Assembly (NCBI GenBank): GCA_947589315.1
Contig: CANPZE010000022.1
Span: 1 to 42,605 of the forward strand
DNA: 42,605 nt
Direction of reading: 5' to 3'
Origin: an uncultured Lachnospiraceae bacterium
Lineage (GTDB): Bacteria > Bacillota > Clostridia > Lachnospirales > Lachnospiraceae
Shown: positions 37,182 through 42,605 of the stretch, in pieces
Position numbering within the stretch: position 1 is the first letter of the stretch
Layout: every line of letters begins with the position of its first letter
Notes under the pieces: model-generated
Databases searched by the model: none
What the model was told of the DNA's origin: nothing
The model's input: the letters and a program-made list of their open reading frames with translations, nothing else
Made by a program: the position numbers and the translations under genes

Positions 37182-38495
37182 GTGAGGGAGATAGTCAGCA
37201 TAGTGCGGTTTGGTTGCTATGCTGCAGAATTATACATTGTGTATGATTTCTTTCGTTCCCTTTATCCCACCCGTAATATTTTTCAAGAATCCTGGCGGCG
37301 ATACGGCACTTTAGCGGTTTTGGCGGCGTTACTTTTTTTGTCGGAGGAATCGGATATTATTATAGCCAGCCCGATTGTCTTGCTTGCGGCCAATCTAATC
37401 GTGGCATGGGGAATCTTTGAAGGCGATATTACACAGAAATGCCTGTATTGGGCGTTGTTGCGGATTATTATTGGAACACCGGAGTATATATATACAGAGA
37501 TGCTGCATATTGAAAATAAGGTATTTTATGGAAGAGCATTAATGAATGATGTGTCACAGCTTTTTGGAGTTATTGGAGCACATTTAGTATCCTTTGTTAT
37601 ATATGTTTCCGTAAAAAGATATCTGCTATTAAAGAAAGAAAAGGTGCCATATGAGGTATTAATAGGCTATCTGCTGACTGCGTTAGCGTTATTGGGGATT
37701 TTGTACGGCATTCTGTATCGCGAGATGAATTATCGCGATGAATTGCGCGGAAAAGGAATGCTTCTGCTATTCTCTGTCATAGGGGCTGGCGGCCTTATTT
37801 TTCTCTTTCATATCTGTGAAGAATATGCTACGGCGTTGGCGAAAAATAAGGAAATGACAACTCAGATCAAACAGCTTCAGCAGATGCAGATCCAATATCT
37901 GAATATGGAAGCTGTGGAAGAGGGAAATCGTGAGATCCGCCACAATATCAATCATTTTTTGCTCTTGCTGGGAGAGTATGCCCGTAATTCGGAAAATGAA
38001 AAGATATTGGACGCACTGAAAGAAATAGAGATTGAGGTGGCAAATAAGGACGGCGGCCAGTATTGCTCCCATCGGATGATGAATTGTATCCTTCTGGCCT
38101 GGCAGGAAAAAGCAAAGGCGCGTGGAATTACGTTAGAGGTGAAAGCAGAACCGATTTTTCCCCTGAATCAAATTGGAGATATAGATCTTTTCAGCATTAT
38201 GGGAAATATTCTGGATAATGCCCTGGAGGCGGCGCAATACTCGGAGGAAAAGCGGGTGCAGGTTTGCCTCAGCACACGGAATAGAGGGTATTTTTCCGTT
38301 ATTCAGGTCATTAATACATATGGAAGGAAGATCCGGATGAGGGATGGAGAGTTGCTGACATCTAAGGCGGAGAAGGGTTCTCACGGTATTGGACTGCGGA
38401 GTGTGAGAAAGACAGTGGAGAAAAACCATGGGAATATGGACATTCAGTATGATGACCATATGTTTTCTGTGCTGCTGGTATTTCAGAATCGCTGA
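37182..38495 (+). CDS. AgrC-like GHKL-type sensor histidine kinase
   Basis: This 437-residue kinase has about six N-terminal membrane helices (residues 1-210), a coiled region, and a cytosolic kinase core. H254 lies in 'NREIRHNINHFL', the HPK10-type phosphoacceptor motif. The N box is 'GNILDNALEAA' (341-351) and a G box 'SHGIGLRSV' is at 400-408. This is the class of peptide-sensing kinases (AgrC, ComD, PlnB) that pair with LytTR regulators. It starts with GTG behind GGAAGGGAGGATGATTTT, 72 bases after the regulator gene. The signal is unknown; no AgrB/AgrD or double-glycine peptide gene was found nearby. Confidence 0.92.
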   Translation: MREIVSIVRFGCYAAELYIVYDFFRSLYPTRNIFQESWRRYGTLAVLAALLFLSEESDIIIASPIVLLAANLIVAWGIFEGDITQKCLYWALLRIIIGTPEYIYTEMLHIENKVFYGRALMNDVSQLFGVIGAHLVSFVIYVSVKRYLLLKKEKVPYEVLIGYLLTALALLGILYGILYREMNYRDELRGKGMLLLFSVIGAGGLIFLFHICEEYATALAKNKEMTTQIKQLQQMQIQYLNMEAVEEGNREIRHNINHFLLLLGEYARNSENEKILDALKEIEIEVANKDGGQYCSHRMMNCILLAWQEKAKARGITLEVKAEPIFPLNQIGDIDLFSIMGNILDNALEAAQYSEEKRVQVCLSTRNRGYFSVIQVINTYGRKIRMRDGELLTSKAEKGSHGIGLRSVRKTVEKNHGNMDIQYDDHMFSVLLVFQNR

Positions 38496-38592
38496 TTGCA
38501 ATAGTTAAGACTTTTCAATTTGTATAAAAAGTGATGTCTGCTGCAACATTGAAATGTCATTATTGCAACAATATGTTTTATTTTTTCATACC

Positions 38593-38658
38593 AATTTTGA
38601 CCAAAATCATGCTAATTTCTACTAAACGATGGAATTAGTAATTAAATAAGAGTACAAT
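38593..38658 (+). promoter_or_regulatory. LytTR-type operator and promoter of the small cysteine-rich protein gene
   Basis: AATTTTGACCAAA (38593-38605) and AATTTCTACTAAA (38614-38626) are direct repeats with a 21-bp step. TACAAT (38653-38658) starts 27 bases after repeat 2, the same distance as in the promoter at 34981-35046. The -35 position holds TGGAAT, again weak. The first repeat of this site is identical to the second repeat of the other. Together they strongly suggest co-regulation by one DNA-binding protein. Confidence 0.6.
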
Positions 38659-38708
38659 GTATACAGTAGCTTTTATAAGCTCAAAACAAATAGCATGGAG
38701 GTGTTGAA

Positions 38709-38960
38709 ATGAAACGGATGAAACAATTGCTGATTACATTTGTACTGACTCTGTCAGTTAGTTTATCTGTTCCATTACCAACACCGGCAATCCATTACAA
38801 CCCAACAATCTCCACCGTGCAAGCCAAAGCAAAATATGTCTATGTAACAAGGACAGGCAGTTGCTACCATACGCACAAATGCGGAAATGGCTACTACTAC
38901 AAGGTGAAGCGTAAGGTAGCAAAAGCACGGGGGCTGCGTAAATGTAAGAAATGTTATTAA
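38709..38960 (+). CDS. Small secreted basic protein with a CxxC/YH zinc-ribbon-like motif
   Basis: This 83-residue protein has a Sec signal peptide (about 1-40, with a likely cut near 'STVQA'). The mature part is about 43-45 residues, with roughly 14 Lys or Arg and no acidic residue. Its pattern 'YVTRTGSCYHTHKCGNG...ARGLRKCKKCY' has four Cys and two His and resembles the short metal-binding tail of several clostridial secreted nucleases and MBL-fold proteins (T-G-x2-Y-H-x3-C ... G-x3-C-x2-C). An alternative is a bacteriocin-like peptide; the GNG and basic charge are suggestive only. AGGAGG-like GGAGG sits eight bases before the ATG. It is the second gene under a LytTR-type operator. Function unknown. 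Confidence 0.8.
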   Translation: MKRMKQLLITFVLTLSVSLSVPLPTPAIHYNPTISTVQAKAKYVYVTRTGSCYHTHKCGNGYYYKVKRKVAKARGLRKCKKCY

Positions 38961-39036
38961 ATGCCGTATACAGAAACGTCACTTAATGGTTTTCCGTCTT
39001 GAAGCTGTGGTATTGTAACGGCTGAGGAGGGAGCAA

Positions 39037-39483
39037 ATGGGAAATATATTTGATTTTGGGACTACAAAGGATGAAAAGGTTCTTGCTAATTATTTGAAAA
39101 TTGGGGGAAACAGATTGGAATATAATGAATCATTTATTCCATTGACCAGTATTTCTCAAATTTCATGCATGGAAAAGACAGGAGAGAGCAGCCCGCTGGC
39201 AAGCTGGTTACTGGCTCTGGGCGGGGTTTTGTGTATTGGCGTGAAGAACTGGTTTGTGATCATAACGGGCATTGCATTGCTCTTTGTGGCAGGCGTTATC
39301 TTATATGAAGCATATAAGATGAGCAGAAAAAGCCTTTATTATCTGGTGATAAGCTTGAACTCTGGAAGGAGTATTTATCTGCCAGTGCGAACCCAGGAAA
39401 GATTGCTGCGGATTATGAACGCTATGATGGAAAGTATTAAGGATCAGGATGCGCCCTGCGTTCGGTTTGAGATGGAGGAATAG
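39037..39483 (+). CDS. Small membrane protein, DUF6232-like
   Basis: This 148-residue protein has two adjacent hydrophobic helices ('LASWLLALGGVLCIGV' and 'WFVIITGIALLFVAGVILYEA', about 55-95) with cytosolic flanks. The N-terminal part ('NRLEYNESFIPLTSISQI') and the C-terminal 'YYLVISLNSGRSIYL' resemble DUF6232-type bacterial proteins in which a PH-like fold is split by a membrane hairpin. That assignment is tentative. GAGGAGGGAGCAA precedes the ATG. It follows the small secreted protein by 76 bases and could belong to the same transcript. A terminator follows. Confidence 0.65.
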   Translation: MGNIFDFGTTKDEKVLANYLKIGGNRLEYNESFIPLTSISQISCMEKTGESSPLASWLLALGGVLCIGVKNWFVIITGIALLFVAGVILYEAYKMSRKSLYYLVISLNSGRSIYLPVRTQERLLRIMNAMMESIKDQDAPCVRFEMEE

Positions 39484-39512
39484 TATGTAGAGATGTGTTT
39501 TTGGAAGAAGAC

Positions 39513-39568
39513 AGCTCCTTTTTGATAGGAATTATGATAATTTCTATCGAAGAGGAGCTTTTCTTTTG
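39513..39568 (+). terminator. Long-stem terminator
   Basis: AGCTCCT/AGGAGCT encloses GATAGGAATTAT/ATAATTTCTATC, giving a near-continuous stem of about 20 bp, followed by TTTCTTTT. It ends the transcript of the signalling island. Confidence 0.85.
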
Positions 39569-39621
39569 AGTAAAATGTGTTATAATGATTTTATGACAAA
39601 CAATACAAAGAAAGGAAAAGT

Positions 39622-39669
39622 TTGAGGCGGTTTTTTGAAATTTGCTTTGGACAGGAGATCGCTTCATAA
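39622..39669 (+). CDS. Possible 15-codon leader ORF
   Basis: A TTG at 39622, five bases after AAAGGA, opens 15 codons ending at TAA (39667-39669), 11 bases before the next start. It is not in the same frame as the zinc-ribbon gene. It would explain the well-placed ribosome site, which otherwise has no start. It could be a coupled leader or a chance reading. Confidence 0.2.
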   Translation: MRRFFEICFGQEIAS

Positions 39670-39680
39670 CAGATGTTTTT

Positions 39681-40097
39681 ATGCCAGAAGAGTTCAAACG
39701 GATAAAAGAAGGTAAGAAAAACTGCGTTCAGTGCGGAAGATATCTAGATGCAGCTTATCCAGAAGATATATGTCCTTTTTGTAAGGAAGCAAATCTTTTT
39801 TCTGAGGTAAAGGAATATATTCGGAGCCATGAAGTGAAAGAGAATGACGTGGCAGAGCATTTTGGGATTCCGATCCGTAAGATCAGGGAATGGATCCGAG
39901 AGGGCAGAATCCAATATAAAGGATATGATGAAAAGAAATTTTCCCCGCTGCATTGTCATGTGTGCGGCAAACCTATAGAATTTGGCACGATGTGTTCAGA
40001 CTGCCTGCATACCCAGCAGTTACAGGTCGTACTGCAGCAAAGGGGTTATGACAATAAAGGTGAAATGAGGTTTCGGTATCATCACGAAAAGGAATAA
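39681..40097 (+). CDS. YvyF-like (flagellar operon protein type) zinc-ribbon/helix-turn-helix protein
   Basis: About 138 residues. It has an N-terminal zinc ribbon with 'CVQCGRYL' and 'ICPFC', then a MerR/YvyF-like helix-turn-helix ('VKENDVAEHFGIPIRKIREWIREGRIQ'), then a second zinc ribbon with 'CHVCGKPIEFGTMCSDC'. YvyF proteins are small flagella-associated regulators, but no flagellar gene is seen here and the second ribbon is an addition. The start is uncertain: ATG 39681 has no good ribosome site, and the frame is open back to TTG 39642. It is flanked by terminators, so it is probably monocistronic. Confidence 0.65.
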   Translation: MPEEFKRIKEGKKNCVQCGRYLDAAYPEDICPFCKEANLFSEVKEYIRSHEVKENDVAEHFGIPIRKIREWIREGRIQYKGYDEKKFSPLHCHVCGKPIEFGTMCSDCLHTQQLQVVLQQRGYDNKGEMRFRYHHEKE

Positions 40098-40162
40098 AAG
40101 CATGATCAGAGCCGGCAGATACTGTTGGCGGTAGATCAATGACGGGCATTAAAAGGTAATCA

Positions 40163-40192
40163 GCGCATCCACAGCAGGGGTGCGTTTTTTTT
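40163..40192 (+). terminator. Intrinsic terminator after the zinc-ribbon gene
   Basis: CGCATCC pairs with GGGGTGCG (one T-G pair) around ACAGCA and is followed by eight T residues, 66 bases after the stop codon. Confidence 0.8.
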
Positions 40193-40286
40193 GTGCCTGA
40201 AATTATCACCGAAAGGCCGCCATAGCATATATATGAAGTAGTACGGAGAAATATTCCGGCAAATCAGAAGCGAAAGGAAGTTTTTT

Positions 40287-40667
40287 ATGAATTGTATGAA
40301 TGGAAAGTATGGCTGTGGCAATCAGGGATCTAATGGCTGCGATGGCCGTGGCAGCGGTGGCTGCAGGAACAACAGAGGAATGGCAGGAAACCAGCCTCCT
40401 TATCAGGAGAGAGGGTATCAGCGCAATGGCAGCCAGGGAAATTTTGCTTATCAAAAGAATCAATTTGGCTGTGATGAGAAGGCCTGCGGACAAACAAATG
40501 ATCCAATCAGCGGAATGCAGCTTGCAATGGGATATGTTCCCCTGCAGACATGGAACGATGTTTATTGCGTAGAGGAAGCGCTGAAGCGGGGAACTATTTT
40601 TCCGGCTCTGGATCTGCCGTTCCTGGGTTGTGTTCCGAGAAACTGTGCAAATGGGGATAGGAGGTAG
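40287..40667 (+). CDS. cotJA: Spore coat-associated protein CotJA
   Basis: This 126-residue protein carries the CotJA domain at about 77-120: 'GMQLAMGYVPLQTWNDVY' and 'RGTIFPALDLPFLG'. It forms, with CotJB and CotJC, the CotJ layer of spore coats and is made in the mother cell. Unusually, the first ~70 residues are Gly/Asn/Gln/Arg-rich and of low complexity ('GSNGCDGRGSGGCRNNRG'), an extension not typical of CotJA. AAAGGAAG lies six bases before the ATG, and cotJB follows after three bases. A sigma-E promoter is expected upstream (about 40200-40260), but I cannot identify one confidently. Confidence 0.87.
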   Translation: MNCMNGKYGCGNQGSNGCDGRGSGGCRNNRGMAGNQPPYQERGYQRNGSQGNFAYQKNQFGCDEKACGQTNDPISGMQLAMGYVPLQTWNDVYCVEEALKRGTIFPALDLPFLGCVPRNCANGDRR

Positions 40668-40670
40668 CAT

Positions 40671-40916
40671 ATGAATCAGAGTCAGCAGCAATTATTACAG
40701 TATATCACACAGGTAACCTTTGCACTGGATGATGTGATTCTCTTTCTGGACACTCATCCCTGCAACAGAGAGGCATTGCAGTATTACCAGGAAGTAAGGG
40801 AACACCGGAAGAAGGCAATGAAAGAGTATAATAAGCAGTATGGTCCCCTTCAGATCGACCAGGTGGAAAGCTGCGATTATTGGACCTGGTTGGATGATCC
40901 CTGGCCTTGGGAATAA
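40671..40916 (+). CDS. cotJB: Spore coat protein CotJB
   Basis: This 81-residue protein is a typical CotJB: 'LDDVILFLDTHPCNREALQYY', quoted in part, 'YGPLQ', and the closing 'WTWLDDPWPWE', which is characteristic of the family. It is a component of the spore coat with no known enzyme activity. AGGAGGT lies five bases before the ATG, and it follows cotJA by three bases, so the genes form the cotJ operon. Confidence 0.9.
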   Translation: MNQSQQQLLQYITQVTFALDDVILFLDTHPCNREALQYYQEVREHRKKAMKEYNKQYGPLQIDQVESCDYWTWLDDPWPWE

Positions 40917-40939
40917 TATGTTTCAATTTGTGTATGTGA

Positions 40940-41008
40940 GGTTTGGGTCTGCGCTGCGACTACAAACCAGGAAGCCCGATGGGCTTGGCGCAGAAATGGC
41001 AGCGCAGA
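40940..41008 (+). other. Highly structured cotJB-cotJC intergenic element
   Basis: TCTGCGCTGC (40948-40957) and GCAGCGCAGA (40999-41008) form a perfect 10-bp stem that encloses AAGCCC-GAT-GGGCTT (40972-40986). A competing stem GGTTTG/CAAACC (40940-40945 and 40963-40968) and an extra GCGCAGA (40988-40994) would allow alternative folds. The element ends two bases before the ribosome site of cotJC (GAGGT, 41011). It may regulate cotJC translation or mRNA stability. I find no match to a known RNA class. Confidence 0.55.
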
Positions 41009-41021
41009 AATGAGGTTGACT

Positions 41022-41243
41022 ATGTGGAATTATGAAAGAAGGTTACAGTATCCGGTAAATATAACCCGGTGCAATCCAAAGGCAGCACAGATCATTATCA
41101 GCCAGTACGGAGGGCCGGATGGAGAAATGGGCGCTTCTATGCGCTATCTGTCCCAGCGGTATTCTATGACGGACCGGCAGGTAATGGGAGTGTTGACGGA
41201 TATCGGTACAGAAGCCCCTAAAATGCGTCATTTTAGGGGCTAA
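41022..41243 (+). pseudogene. cotJC: cotJC (Mn-catalase-like spore coat protein), interrupted by an integrated element
   Basis: The first 64 codons match CotJC, a manganese-catalase-like spore coat protein: 'MWNYERRLQYPVNI', 'AAQIIISQYGGPDGEMGASM' and 'YLSQRYSM...VLTDIGTE'. Full CotJC is about 190 residues. At about 41212 the frame enters foreign sequence, adds nine residues ('APKMRHFRG') and stops at TAA 41241-41243. The expected continuation ('ELAHLEM' type, with metal-binding Glu and His) is missing. The disruption coincides with a 29-bp palindrome and the end of a serine recombinase gene. GAGGT five bases before ATG 41022 supports this start. Either cotJC is inactivated or its 3' part lies beyond the element and can be rejoined by excision. 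Confidence 0.85.
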
Positions 41244-42605
41244 CGCTTTTTTTGACGCTTTTGCAACCGTATAGCTCCACTTGATTGGAAGTAAATGCAG
41301 GTACACATCTATATTGTCACGGTCATTCACGACCATCTTATCCAAAATCCGTTTGTAAAACTCATCTTCGTATTCCACGCCGCCGATGATCTCTTTGATC
41401 GCATTGCTGATCTCTCTGATAAGCTCCCGTTGTTGCCTTATCATGGATTGCTGTTTATCAATGCTGTCGATGACCGATTGTAGCTCGGCAATTCCACGGT
41501 CGTACTTTGCTCTGGCATCTGCAAATTCCTCTTTGGTTATGACATTCGACATATAGAGGTCAATCAGCTTTGCTCGGTTTTCCTCAATAGCTTTGATTTT
41601 CGCTTTCAGCTTTTCTACATCCGACCCTGTGGTATCCATAGCGATAATGGATTTGATAATGGAAAGTAGGTTATCCGTGATTTTCTGTCGGTTGAATTTC
41701 AAGTCTTTGGTAACGAGATACATGAGATGTGTAGCGTCCTCGTTTCGGATACTTGGTGCTGTGCAACCGACTTGCTTGCCCGCCTTATCTATATGTGGGC
41801 TGCCATTTCGGGCGGCTTCCAGACAACGCCACGCCTTATATCGGCTTCCGTCCTTGCGGGTCTTATACCGTGCCACATAGCTTGCGCCGCAGCACCCGCA
41901 TTTGATTTTTCCAGAGAACGGATAGCGGTTTGAGTGCTTCGCCTTTCCCTCCGGCGATAAAGAGCGTTCGTCTAAAATCCGATTGGCTTCATCGAACAGC
42001 TCACGGGAAATGATTGGCTCATGGTGATCTTTAATAATGACGAATTCCTCCTGCCCACGGTTGTACTTTTTCTCATGGGATAGGAAGTCTGGCGTATAAG
42101 TCTTTTTCTGTACCAGATCGCCGCAGTATTTTTCGTTGCGGATAATGCGGAGAATGACCGTGTTCTGCCATTCCTTTACCCGCATAGGTTCAATGCCTTC
42201 CTCCCGAAGCTCACGGGCGATAACATGAGTGCCTTTTCCCTCGACAACAAACTTATGAAAGATAAGGCGGACGATTTTTGCCCCTTCTTCATTGATATAC
42301 ATTTTACCGCCACGGACATCGTAACCGAGCATATCCCTGCCGAAAACGACGCCTTGTTCCATCTGGCGTTTCTGCCCCCACTTCACACGCTCCGAGGTCT
42401 TTCGGCTTTCCTCCTGTGCGATAGAGGACATAATGGCAAGGCGCAGTTCTGCATCGCCGTCCATCGTGTTGATGTTGTCATTCATAAAGATAACACCTAC
42501 ACCATGCTTTTTCAAGTCACGGGTATAGTAAATGCTGTCGAGCGTGTTTCTGGCAAAGCGGGAGATCTCTTTTGTGATAATCAAATCAAAATCCCCGTTT
42601 TTAGC
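41043..42605 (-). CDS. Large serine recombinase (partial at the window edge)
   Basis: 520 residues are visible; the N-terminus with the catalytic serine lies beyond the right edge. The visible part starts in the resolvase domain ('DLIITKEISRFARNTLDS', 'QEESRKTSERVKWG'), then the recombinase domain (about 150-260), a zinc ribbon ('CGCCGASY', 'RCLEAARNG'), and a coiled coil (about 320-410). These proteins catalyse directional site-specific integration and excision. The frame does not stop inside the element: after 'KALAPKMTHFRGF' it crosses the junction at about 41213 and reads the antisense strand of cotJC for about 56 more residues. The native C-terminus is therefore uncertain, and it would change on excision. 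Confidence 0.88.
   Translation of the reverse strand, partial: AKNGDFDLIITKEISRFARNTLDSIYYTRDLKKHGVGVIFMNDNINTMDGDAELRLAIMSSIAQEESRKTSERVKWGQKRQMEQGVVFGRDMLGYDVRGGKMYINEEGAKIVRLIFHKFVVEGKGTHVIARELREEGIEPMRVKEWQNTVILRIIRNEKYCGDLVQKKTYTPDFLSHEKKYNRGQEEFVIIKDHHEPIISRELFDEANRILDERSLSPEGKAKHSNRYPFSGKIKCGCCGASYVARYKTRKDGSRYKAWRCLEAARNGSPHIDKAGKQVGCTAPSIRNEDATHLMYLVTKDLKFNRQKITDNLLSIIKSIIAMDTTGSDVEKLKAKIKAIEENRAKLIDLYMSNVITKEEFADARAKYDRGIAELQSVIDSIDKQQSMIRQQRELIREISNAIKEIIGGVEYEDEFYKRILDKMVVNDRDNIDVYLHLLPIKWSYTVAKASKKALAPKMTHFRGFCTDIRQHSHYLPVRHRIPLGQIAHRSAHFSIRPSVLADNDLCCLWIAPGYIYRIL
41205..41241. other. Junction (attachment site) of host cotJC and integrated element
   Basis: Host-type cotJC sequence ends at about 41212 and the element begins with AGCCCCTAAAATG-CGT-CATTTTAGGGGCT (41213-41241), a perfect 13-bp inverted repeat with a 3-base loop. 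Its position at the break, next to a serine recombinase, suggests it is the attachment-site end of the element. TTTTTTT follows at 41247, so it could also serve as a terminator for rightward transcription. The exact crossover dinucleotide cannot be set without the other end. Confidence 0.65.
41213..42605. mobile_element. End of an integrated element carrying a large serine recombinase
   Basis: From 41213 to the window edge there is only the recombinase gene, with no host-type coding sequence. The element is integrated within cotJC. Its far end, size and cargo lie outside the window. The type (prophage, integrative conjugative element or mobilisable transposon) cannot be told. Confidence 0.75.

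Noticed and set aside
38870-38910. Class IIa bacteriocin YGNG motif in the small protein
   Set aside because: Only GNG matches, the conserved cysteine spacing of pediocin-like peptides is missing, and the leader is Sec-type rather than double-glycine; kept only as an alternative.
40200-40260. Sigma-E promoter of the cotJ operon
   Set aside because: CATATATA near 40226 resembles a -10 element, but no -35 element is found at the right distance.

Overview
The window reads as chromosomal DNA of a spore-forming Gram-positive anaerobe, most likely a Lachnospiraceae (Clostridium cluster XIVa) relative. The grounds are strong AGGAGG-type ribosome binding sites with some GTG and TTG starts, a GerA/SpoVAF-type germination protein, a cotJABC spore-coat operon, a clostridial F-type ATP synthase operon with both atpZ- and atpI-like genes, an ECF vitamin-transport cassette, and Lachnospiraceae-type hypothetical proteins. 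I see no rRNA gene and no CRISPR array. No gap between genes exceeds 300 bases; the largest (about 175-260 bases) hold promoters, terminators or inverted repeats and are described individually.

Layout. 1-240: tRNA-His and tRNA-Gln with hairpins. 319-2909: a Gfo/Idh/MocA oxidoreductase and a beta-propeller-like lipoprotein. 2924-3700 (-): a putative PD-(D/E)XK-fold protein. 3862-7439: a lone GerA-family protein, an ion-transporter-superfamily permease and a cytidylate-kinase-like protein. 7566-11055: tatD, rsmA and an aminopeptidase P. 11001-12292 (-): a PAP2-like membrane protein and a DUF5662-like protein. 12552-14968: a LysR regulator and an O-acetylhomoserine sulfhydrylase. 15106-18628: a heterodimeric ABC exporter with one canonical and one degenerate ATP site. 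18683-26032: an ECF transporter cassette (EcfT, fused EcfA-EcfA', a 1,220-residue secreted transglutaminase/Ig/FN3-like protein, and a long S component). 26104-33550: atpZ-atpI-atpBEFHAGDC, with a c subunit carrying the residues of Na+-coupled enzymes. 33702-34988: an unrecognised 428-residue protein.

35119-39483 is visibly AT-richer and looks like an accessory signalling island. It holds a LytTR response regulator and an AgrC-type sensor kinase, flanked by two genes for secreted proteins: a Big-2-like surface protein, and a tiny, very basic four-cysteine protein. Both secreted genes share an almost identical promoter layout. Two 13-bp direct repeats of the AATTTTGACCAAA type start 21 bp apart, the second ends at the same distance from a -10 box, and there is no good -35 box. 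This is the expected architecture of a LytTR-activated promoter, so the island can be read as a compact regulator-plus-targets system. It is the best candidate here for an undescribed system.

39681-42605: a YvyF-like zinc-ribbon protein, then cotJA, cotJB and a cotJC gene that breaks off after about 64 native codons. At the break lie a 29-bp perfect palindrome and a large serine recombinase on the opposite strand, whose 5' end runs off the window. The recombinase frame has no stop before the junction and continues into the antisense strand of cotJC. This looks like the end of an integrated element inside a sporulation gene, analogous in concept to the skin element in sigK. Whether it excises during sporulation cannot be judged from this window.
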